A stretch of DNA of 21,416 nucleotides from an uncultured Clostridia bacterium. GTDB lineage: Bacteria; Bacillota_A; Clostridia; Christensenellales; CAG-138. Where the stretch lies: positions 1 to 21,416 of the forward strand of contig CALFIV010000113.1 in NCBI GenBank assembly GCA_937877295.1, given 5' to 3'. Positions 7,155 through 17,300 of this stretch are shown piece by piece (within the stretch, counting starts at the first letter, position 1; the number at the start of each line of letters is the position of its first letter). The translations under genes were made by a program, and so were the position numbers. The notes under the pieces were generated by a model. That model saw only the letters and a program-made list of their open reading frames with translations, ran no database searches and was not told the origin of the DNA.

Positions 7155-7179
7155 GGACTTCCCGCGGGAAGCCCTTTTT
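7155..7179 (+). terminator. intrinsic terminator on the plus strand
   Basis: GGACTTCC and GGAAGCCC flank a CGCG loop (one A-C mismatch in the stem), followed by TTTTT at 7175-7179. It would stop plus-strand transcription from the PstS-like gene 18 bases before the sortase stop codon. Confidence 0.7.
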
Positions 7180-7196
7180 GTTCTGATTACGCAGGC

Positions 7197-8102
7197 TCAG
7201 TCAATACGCTTTGCAACAACGAAGAAACGACCTGCTTTGACGTATCGGTAGCATGTGGACAGCACCAGGATTTCATCACCGAAAGCAGCTTCCATTCCGG
7301 TATCATATAGCTGATTCGCTCTGACCTTTTGCATATACTCGTTGAAAATATCCTCGTTGTCCAACGATTTATAGGAATAATACCGAAAACCTTCCCTGTC
7401 GTATTTGTTCAGTACACGCGCTTTCACGGCTGCAACCACAACGTAGGCTCGTTCCTCATTCAGCGTATCCAAATAAATCAGCTGATGTGCTTCCCAAAAG
7501 TCCCGTTCCTCGTAATCCACGAGGTGATAGAACATGGTCTTTACCGACGGGCGATGTCCGAAGATCAGGTAGTAACTGCCGTCCGGATCACATTTCTCGT
7601 CCAGATACGGAACCCCGGTTGAAGCTTTGTTTTTATAGAAATCGTGGCTGAGATAAAAGTCCTTCTGCTTCGGCGCATACATCACCGGATAGTTGATATT
7701 GGTATCCGGAATCATAATCCACGCGAAGAAATCCGGATTCATCTCATGCAGTCTCCGGTTTTCTTCCAGAATCCATGTTTGGACCTGATTCGTTTCCGTC
7801 GGAGACTCCGACGGATTTGCTTCTGCAGACGGCGAACTGTTCGCGTTCGGCAAATCCTCTGTGCCATGGTCTTCACCTGCAGCGGCGAACGTATCCGTTT
7901 CCGCGGACTGCGGATCGTCCTTATTCGTTGCGTTCCGCTCCTGTCGCCGGGGACGCGCAGCGGCAAGCGTTTCGAACACCTCTTCTTCGTTTCCTGCCCG
8001 AACGAGTTCCCGCACAAGCATAAAGCCGGAAAAGACGAGCAGAAGAGCAAAGAAGCCTGCCGCAAGCCAAAGGAACGGTTTTTTCTTTTTCTTTTTTCCC
8101 AT
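7197..8102 (-). CDS. class B-type sortase
   Basis: Membrane cysteine transpeptidase that cleaves a C-terminal sorting motif and attaches surface proteins to the wall peptide. From the ATG at 8100-8102 it has 301 residues: a GKKKKKK basic start, one transmembrane helix (about 10-30), a 75-residue low-complexity linker rich in E, S, P, A and N, then the sortase domain. Catalytic residues are visible: His183 in IFGHRPS, Cys284 in LSTC, and probably Arg292 in KAGRFFVV. WIMIPDTNINYPVM and the LSTCYRY ending match class B sortases. The frame is open back to an ATG at 8207, but a strong promoter with start site near 8135 rules that out; 8108 and 8102 remain, and GGA nine bases before 8102 favours the latter. 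Its likely substrate is the giant surface protein encoded just upstream. Confidence 0.9.
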   Translation of the reverse strand: MGKKKKKKPFLWLAAGFFALLLVFSGFMLVRELVRAGNEEEVFETLAAARPRRQERNATNKDDPQSAETDTFAAAGEDHGTEDLPNANSSPSAEANPSESPTETNQVQTWILEENRRLHEMNPDFFAWIMIPDTNINYPVMYAPKQKDFYLSHDFYKNKASTGVPYLDEKCDPDGSYYLIFGHRPSVKTMFYHLVDYEERDFWEAHQLIYLDTLNEERAYVVVAAVKARVLNKYDREGFRYYSYKSLDNEDIFNEYMQKVRANQLYDTGMEAAFGDEILVLSTCYRYVKAGRFFVVAKRID

Positions 8103-8141
8103 TCTCATAGATCCGCTGATTCTTTTCCGATTGTGCAATAC

Positions 8142-8170
8142 ATTATAGCACGTCCGTCGTATGTTGTCCA
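8142..8170 (-). promoter_or_regulatory. promoter of the sortase gene
   Basis: On the minus strand TGGACA (8170-8165) and a perfect TATAAT (8147-8142) are 17 bases apart, and the -10 box is extended by TGC. The predicted start site near 8135 gives a leader of about 30 bases and decides the sortase start codon. Confidence 0.85.
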
Positions 8171-8182
8171 ACACATGAAGCG

Positions 8183-8208
8183 AATGCGGCGCCGAAAGAC
8201 GCCGCATT
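8183..8208 (-). terminator. hairpin downstream of the giant surface-protein gene
   Basis: AATGCGGCG (8183-8191) pairs perfectly with CGCCGCATT (8200-8208) over an 8-base loop, beginning about 8 bases after the stop codon at 8217-8219. The tract after it on the minus strand is only mildly T-rich, so termination may be partial and some read-through into the sortase gene is possible. Confidence 0.55.
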
Positions 8209-8216
8209 TGATGATA

Positions 8217-8339
8217 TCACTGTTCTTCGCGCTTTTTCCTGCGGAACGCGAGCCACAGCATGCAGACGAATCCGACTGCGGATACCAGCGTCATGGTTGC
8301 CCAAAGTGAGATGAGCGAATTGTCACCGGTACCGGGCGT
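8217..8339 (-). other. sortase sorting signal of the giant protein
   Basis: TPGTGDNS (TPGTG encoded by 8339-8325) is followed by about 24 hydrophobic residues and the basic tail RRKKREEQ at the very C-terminus. The first position is T rather than L, as in the (S/N/P)PxTG motifs known for clostridial class B sortases. Confidence 0.85.
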
Positions 8340-11300
8340 GTCGTCGTTCGGCGGCGTGTACGTATTCCTGAACGTGATCGCGTCCGCGCCGGAGACTTCA
8401 ACATTCAGCGTGCCGTCGCCGTTATCCGTGACTATGACAGTAATCGTGTAGACCGTCTCGTCGTACGTCACGCCGCCGAGGCTTTCCTTCTTCTCCTTCA
8501 CCTGATACGTATACGTGCCGACCTCGTCCTTCGCAGCATTGCGTACGTAGCTGAGTTCGCTGAACGTGAACCTACCGTTCGCATCGTTTGTGACCGTCTC
8601 GATCAGGTTCCCTTCACCGTCGTACAGTTCGAAGGTGAACTCGCCCTCGTTGAGGCTGCGTCCCGTCAGTTCCTTCGCACCTGCAAACTGCGTCTTACCG
8701 CTTGCTTCGTATGCGTTCGTGAACGCGATCTTATCGACCGCTTCTCCGTTTACCGTATACGTCGCTTCCAGATTGCCGTCGTTGTCCGTGACCGTGACGA
8801 CGATCGCTCTTGCGGTCGTATCGTAGGTATAGCCCGTTTCTCCGCCGTCCGTTTCCGTCAGCGTGTACTTGTACGTTCCAACCGTCGTATACTTGATTTC
8901 TCCGAACGTCACTTCGCCTGCGCCCGTGACCGTTACCGTGTCGCTTGCGGGCATGGGAGCGCCGTCCTTTGCCGTGAGCACGAATGTGAAGGTCTTGTCG
9001 CTCGACGTCGGACCTTCCACCGTCTTCTTCACAGGCAGCGTCAGCTTCGCCGGGTTCGGTTCGTACGTATTCGTGAACACTGCCGTGCCGCCCGGAATCG
9101 TTCCTGTATCGTCGGTCTTTTCGACCAAGTACCAGCCGTTCGGCAGGTCGCTTTCCGGCTCGTTCACCGCATAAGCCGCGCCCTTCGGAAGGCCTTTGAT
9201 TGTCCATTTATCACCTGCTTTGAGCGTCAGCGCTGCAATGCCGTCGGCAAACTCCACCGATTTCTCTTCGACGGCGTCGTCGCTGTGTTCCAGAATCGCC
9301 GCAAAGGTTCCGGTGATTGGTACGTCATTCTTCTTTGCCTCGACCGTGATCCTGAATGATGTGTTTGTATCGCCGGTCGTGACCGCTTTCCTGATCGATA
9401 GATCGCCGACTTCCTGTGTGTTCGTAATGAGGAATCCGCCGTCGCTGATCGGCGCGATCTGCGTCGTATAACCGGATACCGCGTCTTCGGAAACGGTATA
9501 GACAATTTCCTTCGCCGTGCCGTTGTCGTTCCGATACCTCGGCAGATTCTGCCAAATATAGGTCGGCCACACGCCTTCGCTGTCAGGACGGATCTCCGTC
9601 GTCTTGTCCGTCAGCACTTCGCCGTCAGCCAACAGGTTCACGGTGATGCTCGCAGGCCGGGTATTGTACTGATTATCCCAATCCCCGCTCCACTGTTTGG
9701 TCACCGGGATATCGACGGTCCGCGGCTTGTTTGTGATGGCAGCGAAACCTCCCTGCGCGATCCCGACCTCAGCGTCGCCTTCGATCTCGTATGCGCAGCC
9801 GTCCGAAAGGACTTCCTTTACAGAATAGACAACGTCCTGATATTCGCCGTCGATACGCAGCTTCTTGGGCAGATTCTCCCAAGTATAACTCCAGTCATCG
9901 TCATAACCGACCGCGATCGGGTCGCCGACCGCTTCCTGTTCACCGGAACCGACTTTTCGGTACAGCTGCACCGTCGACGAAACCGTTTCGCGAAGCCCGA
10001 AGGCATTGCTGTCGTCGTCCCAGACCTTTTTCACCTGAACGGTCGTAGTCTGCAGCGTGTTGACAAACGCAGCCGTCAGCTCGTCGTTCGGAACTGCTGC
10101 TTCTGCAGTGCGTCCGTCCTTCGCATCATCGGCGCCGATCTGATACGTCGTCGTGTACAGTCCGCCTTCCGGTTCCGTCTCCGTCACCGTGCACACGGTA
10201 ACGCCGGCGGGGATATCCTTGAACGTAATGCTCTCGCCGTGCTTCAGGCTGAACGTCGTCTGTCCCTGATCGTCCAGCAAGTATGGCGTATCGTCGGTGT
10301 CATACACGGTGATGTTCGCCATGCCGGAGAACCCGATCGTAAACGCAAACGCAAAATCCGCGTCGAGTAAATCCTCCGGCGCGCTGACTGTCTTGCGCAC
10401 CGTTACCGTCGTTTTCCTGATATTGGGAATGAGGTTTATCGTCGTGTCGGTTCCGGTTTCCTGCTGCGCAACGATCGCATAATACGTTTCCTCACCGTTA
10501 TAAACGCTGCTGACGCTGTCGTCCTCCGCGACCGTGATCGTCCATGTGCCGGAAGGCAGCAGATAGTTTTCCGACGCCTGTGTCTCCTGCAGCGTATAGC
10601 TGCCCGCAGACAAGCCGGAAAGCGTCAGTCTACCGTCGGCGGAAACGCCGAGTTCGGTCGTTGTCGCTGCCGAGACGTTGTCATACTTCACGTGATACGC
10701 GCCGTCAGAACCGACAAATGCGATCGCTTCCGCCGTCTCAGTATTCGCGTCCGCGCCGGCGAACAGTTTGAACTTCGCACCGCTCAACGGCGTAATCGTT
10801 TCATCTGTATGATAGTCGACATAGTCTATCTTCTCGATAACGATCTCATGGCTCTTTTGATTGTTCGTCGCCTTGAACAGGGTCGTGTTGGATTCATCGT
10901 CCCGTTCGACCGTGAGCTCACCGGGATCGTATTCCACGCCTTCATGCGTGAAGTTCTCTTCGAAGGAGTAGACGATGTCGCCTTCGTCTCCGTTCGTTGC
11001 CTGCAGATAGATCGTTCCAATGGTCCATTTATAGGTCGGAACGCCGGTTAACGTCGCTTCCGCCTTGACAAACGAAGCGGAGATCGGTTCTTCATTCAGT
11101 GTTGCAGAGAGCTCGGTATATCCTTCGCCCTTCGTCATGACCACCGTACTCGTCGAAACAATCGTTTCACCGACTTTCCCGATGACCGTAAAGGTCAGTT
11201 CTGCCGGAGGCTCCTTAATCATGCCGGTCCATGTTTTTTCCAGCATTGCCTCGATGGCGTAGAAGCCTGCGTTGTTGTTCGTCATCGCCACGACGGCCGT

Positions 11301-14300
11301 CTGCATTTCATTCTTTGCCGGCAGGGTGATCGGTGCGTACAGTTGTGCATTCTGCAAGCTGTATACGTCCGCGCCGCCGACTTTCTGATAATCCGCTTTG
11401 CTGCGATTGACGTTCGCCGCCTGTTCAAAGTTCTCCGGGCGAGTCGTTACGGTAAGAATCTCAAAGGTCGGCTCGCTGCCTTCGTGACCGATCCAAACGT
11501 AACCTATATCCGTATCCGTGAAGACGACCAGGTACCTGCCGGGCTTAACGTCATCGAACCGATACCGTCCCTGTTCGTCCGTCATCACAGGCAGGAGCTC
11601 GTTTCCGAGCACGTCGTATGCGTGTACGAATCCGCCGTCAGCGGTTGTCATGAGCTCGCCTGCGGCACTTACCTGGCAGAGCTCTGCCCGAATGTTCTTC
11701 AGATAGCTGTCCGCGCCGCCAGTGGTATAACGGCCGTCCCGGTTTATATCCATGAACGCAAAGCCGGATACAATACGCTGAACCACGGTCTCGCCCTCAC
11801 GCAGAGACTGCAGCAAGGAGCCGTCCTCGCGCAGCGGCTGCGGCACGATGCTGCCGCCGTTCAAGTTCAGGATCAGAGGCTGCACGTCTCCTCCGCCCGC
11901 TATCGCGGCAAAGGAGTTTACATACGTGTTACCGCCGACCTGTCGGCTGTCACCGTCATAAATAACGCCGTTCTCGTCTGCGCTGCTGAGCACGATCTTC
12001 ACGCGGATATAGGTTCCGTTCTTTACCAACGGGAAGTGCGCAAACAGCAGTTTCCCGACGTCTGCGCTCTTCAGCTGCAGAATGTTCTGTGCTGTCAGAC
12101 CATACGAGACGGTATACGACTCGCTGTTCTGCGCGGAAACCGTCATGTGCGAACTGTCGCCTATCCGGTCGAACAACGCTCTCTGTGCCGCAGCGATCGC
12201 AGCCTCGGAAGAATTCGTCGCAGGTGCGATGCTATCCGGGCCGAAGGAGAGGTATCCGCCGGAAATAAAGCTTGCATAGCTTTCTCCTGCTCCTGCTCCT
12301 TCAAAGCACACGGTAACCGACTTGATCAGATAACCGCCGGCAAATTCCGTTCCGCGGTTGTCTCCGTTATACGGCAGAACATCTGCCAGTTCAACCGATT
12401 CGACCGGGAAAGTGGAGGTGTTATAGTACACCAATTCATAACCGAAGTCTTCCCCGACTTCCGTGAGACGGCTGTACGCCTGACCGTACTCGTCGATCAG
12501 CGTCAGTGCATTCTGATAAATGCCTTGCTCATACAGTTTCTTCACCGTGATCGAGAACGTGTCGCTGTGCGATGTGGACGCCAGACGGTCCAGTTCCTCA
12601 TAAGTCGCATGGATCGTCGCCTTTGCCGTAAGCGTCGTGTTGTCCCTAACGTCCTGCCCGCTCTCGCTGCCGATGAATGCGCTGTAACTGATCTTGGGCA
12701 GCGCCTTATCGAGCGTGGTGATAAAGGTCTTCAGCGTCAAGCTGCTCGTGCCGTCCGGGTTGACCGTGTATTCGCCGATGTCCCAGGTCAGTTCCCCTTC
12801 CGTAAAGGTCGGCTTATTAAGTCCCTGCTGATCCTTTTCCGGCGTATAATCGAACGTGATGCTGCCGTCGCGATAGGTCAGGAACTTCGGGAAATCAAGC
12901 GTGATGACAATCTCGGTGGAAATGGAACCGTCGGTGACCTGCGTTACAGAACTCGAAGCAAAGACGCTCGGCGACGCCTTCAGATTGACGATCCGCTCAC
13001 CCTTCGAAAGATCGTACTCCGTCTTGACTGCGTTCGACTGCATGCTGACCATATCGGTTCCCGTCAACGTGATCGCAGTTTCCATCGTATGGATCAGCAG
13101 CGAATTGCCCTTTTTCCAGCCGTTATGCTGGACCCTGCTGCCGTATGCGTATTCCGTCTTCCGATAGTTCTCGGACGCCTTCGAGACCGTAACGAGCAAC
13201 TGCTCCGTTACCGTGATCGTCTCCCAGCTTGTAACGGTTTCGCCGTCCACCGTCGTCGTTACCGGCGTGCGCCGCGTAACATCGACCGTCTTTGCGGTAT
13301 ATTCGTCCGGCCGATGTCCGTTTCCGGCGCCGTACGCCGTAACGTCCGCGCTTTCTCCGTAGGTCTGGCTGAGCCAATCAAACTCATAAAGAAGCGCCAT
13401 ACGGGACGCGTGTTTTTCTGCTTCACTGCTTCCGGAGTTCGCGACCTTCAGGTAGTCGGGCCTGTAAGTGGTCCAGCCGCGCGTGTCGCCGGTGGTGCAG
13501 TAAGTTGCGCCGGTGTACGCAACGTCATCCGTTACGTTCACCTTGAGGTTAAACGAGATGGTTCTCTGGTCACGAATACAGCAGTCGCGCACCTCATACA
13601 GTACGCCGACGCAAATGCCGTTCCCGCCGAAGTAGGACCGGAGTTCATCCATTGTCCTGAAATAGATGAGATCCTCCTCGTGATACAGATCCATATCCGC
13701 CGAACCGCCGTCCGACTGCGCGACCTGATCCAGATCGAAGAGCATGCCGTTGTAAAGCGCCTGCCCGTCCTTGGGCGTTGCTTTTCCGTCATCAATCAAC
13801 TCCTGCCCGGTCTTTGTAACCTTGTTCCAGTTGGAGCCGTCCGGCTTTGCCGCATACAATACCGTCAGGTAAAGTTCCCGCGTCTTCGTATCCGGCTTCC
13901 ACGAGGTCTGCGTTTCCGAGGTGATGATCCGGAACGCGCCGCTGTTGACCGACGTTTGCGCGCCGCTGCCGCTTAGGGTAACCTTCTGATTGACAAACGC
14001 GTCTGCGTCGGTCGGCGTGAACACGTCTCCGTCAAACTTCTGCAGCACGTTGAGCGCGGTCAGGTAATCATACTCGATCTTGTTATCCGACTGCGGATTG
14101 AATGCATTGTCCGGAATGTAATAGGGATTCGGCATCGTTTCCGCATCGTCCAGATACGGCTCATCGGTACGAATGGTCCCGCTGATGTAGTGCACGACGT
14201 TGCCCACGTATACCGTGGAGCTTAACGGCGTCTTGCCTTCGCCGTTTTCGCCGGACAAATGCCCTCCTTCGCTCGTCAGGAAGCGGTGCTCAGCTTCGAT

Positions 14301-17300
14301 GTACTCTCCGTTGCCGCTGCCGACGCCGATATACAGACCTCTGGATACGCTGATATAGTTATCCTGATAGGTTACCTCATTTTGTGCATGGTCCTGCGCC
14401 TCTTCGTCGTAGTAAAATGCAAGCGAAGCGACGTCGTCGCTGCTGACGGGATTCTGTCCCGATGCAGACCGAATCTCAAGGTCGCTGACCACGCCCTCCA
14501 TGGCAATGGTCAGATAACCGCTCAGCCCCGAGGTCGTGACTTCCTTCGGGAACGGGAAGATCATCTGCACGTATCCGGCGGAGAACGCCTTGGTCCACGC
14601 GTTTTTCAGCGCGTTGTCTTCCGCTTTTCCGTTGGAATAGTACTCCGGGTTCGCATTGGCCATGCTGACGGTGTATCCCGCGACCTTGAAGTGCAGTACC
14701 GTATCGTTTTCGTTGCGGGTCGCGCTCGTTACCGACCATCCGCCGCCGTCGTAGCATGCGATGTTCGAGTTGCCGGCGTTATAGGGCGCGGCGTCGTATG
14801 CAAAGTTCGTGGTGCTCGCAGCGTCGTCCATGTCGTTCCAGTTCATGTTGAACGAAGCGGAAGACTGCCCGTATCCGGTGCCGAAGTTTCCGGAGCTGTT
14901 CGGTTTCACCGCCCAGAAATACGGCTGCATAACAACCTGTTTGCCGTCCAGGAGCAGCGGCTCGCCGTCCAGATACAGCTTGCCGTCCATACGCGCATCG
15001 AATTCCAGCCCGTCTTCCGGGATTTCCAGACCTTTCAGCCCGCGCCTCGAGTCGCTGTACTCCCTGCGGTTGTCCAGCATGACCGTGAAGCCGAAGCCCA
15101 GCATCGTGCCGAAGACGATATTGGGATCGCTTTCCTCCGGTTCGGCCGTCTCCGTGCCGGTACGCAGATCGAACCAGCTGGTATAAGCCAACGAGGAATT
15201 GTTGCGGATCATGATATTGTAACGACCGGTCGCGGATACCGTGATCCTGTCCCCGCTTACCGTCGCCGGATTTTCCGTGTTCGCCGTATGGCCCTCAACC
15301 CACATGCGGATGACCGGCTTATATGTTTCGCCGTTATACATGCCGCGGGGCGTCACGTTGAACGTGGTATCCACTTTGTTGTCGCTCTGCGTGGACACGT
15401 CTTCACGGAAGGCTCGCAGCACCTGAACGGTGACGCCGTCCCTTTCCTCGTCCAGAACGTAACTCTTCCAGTCCGGTCCGCTGAGACTGAGCGCAGCTTT
15501 GCTCGAAGGCACGTCAAGGACGATCTCGATCCACGTGCGCACCTTGCTTGTCTTGTTCTGCTCCTCCTCCGAAAGCCCGGCAAAGACGTCCGGAATGAAA
15601 TCGTCCTGCTGCAGCGTGTAGCTGAGTCGGTACATGACGGTATCGTTGGTCAGAACCAGATTATTCTTCTGCCCGCCGTCTTCACCCGGCGTCCAGCTAA
15701 AGAACTGGTCCTGCTCGTACCGCTTTCCGTCTTCGTCGATCAGATAATTGCGCGTTTCACCGTTGACTTCGTACGTCTCGGACGATTCGGTCAGCCCTGC
15801 GTCCTTTGCAAGCGTTTCCGGTGTAACGACATAATCCGCTTTCGACACGTAGTCGCCGCTCTTAAAGCTGTCCTGCACGAAGGTGACGTTCACAACCTTC
15901 TTGTCGGTCGCGACCGGCTCAATCTCGCCTTCTTCGGCGTAGAAGTAATACGCCGTCAGCTGGAGGTCCGTACCGGCTTCCAGTTCCCCGGAAAGGTACA
16001 GCGCCGTCCGCTGATTATTTTCGTCCGTGAAGAACTCGCTGGCGTCGTAGTTCTCGCCGGTGTAGGCATCGTCGCGCCATACGTTGTACGTATCAAGGCC
16101 CATCTGCTTGGCCGCTTCCAGCTTCAGACGCGATTTCTTCGCCGTGGAAGCGGAGTAGAAATCGTTGCCCGCCGAAGAAGACGTCGAACGGTTGGCGTAG
16201 ATCTGCGCGCCGTCATAAACGTACATGCTCGCGGCATTCGCGCCGTTCTGTCCGACACCGCCGGCAATGGGCGCGTTGTTGTCGGTGATGACGATGCCCG
16301 CACCGAGCATGTAGAGCGTACCATTGCTCTGCCAGATCGCGCCGCCCGCTACCCCGGCGGTATTCCCGGTGATCGTCGTGCCGGAGGTCAGCATCATCGT
16401 GCCGTTGCCCTGCCAGATCGCGCCGCCGTACCTTGCGGAGTTGTTGCCGGAGATGCTGACGTTGCCGAGCGTCACCGTGCCGCCGTTCAGATAGATCGCG
16501 CTGCCGCTGCACTTGGACGTATTGTTTTCAATCCGTACGGGATTATCCGTCGTGCCGCTCAGCGTGAGAATGCCTCCGGTCACGCCCAGAGCAGCGCCGA
16601 CCGCGTTGGTGTCGGTTACCGGGTTGTTGTTTCCGGAGATTTCAGCCTCCGTGATATTCATGGAACCCGACGACATCAGGATCGCATAGCGCGACGTGTT
16701 GTTCGTGATCGTGCCGTCGCTGATGCTCACCTTGCCGCCCGCATTCTGCACAACGCCGCAGTTATAGTCCGCGTTCGCCGTGCCGCCGATGCGATTGCGT
16801 CCGTAGTTCTCCGAAATCTCGCCGTCCGTCATGACAAAGACGCTCGTGGCGCTTGCAAGATAGACCGCCGCGCCGCTCTTTCCGTAGTTGCCGGTAATCT
16901 TTCCGCCCGCCATGGTGAACGTGCCGGATTCGATATAGACCGCGCCGCCTGCGTTCGTCGCGTTGCATTCGGTAAGCGTACCGGATTCCATCGTTACGCT
17001 GCCGTTTGCGGCGATCCTGATGCCGCCGCCGTTTGCGGCATGGCCGGAGAGCTTGCCCTCGCCCGCCGGACCGGCGCCGATCCCGGCTTCTTCATCATTA
17101 TAAACGGTGTTCTCCTCGTCCCTGACCGTCAGCGTTCCTTCCACGGTGATCGCCGTCGTATTGCCGGTCAGCGTGCGTCCGTTCAGATTCAGCGTCGCCG
17201 TGACGTCGTTCGGCACGGTGACGTTCTCCGTGGAATCCGCCACCATCACAATCTCCGTGTCGCCGGGGTTCTCGCGGATAAAGTCCACCGCCGCCTGCAC

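Noticed and set aside
8205..8207. ATG at 8207 as the sortase start
   Set aside because: It lies upstream of a strong promoter whose start site is near 8135, and the extra residues do not look like a signal or anchor.
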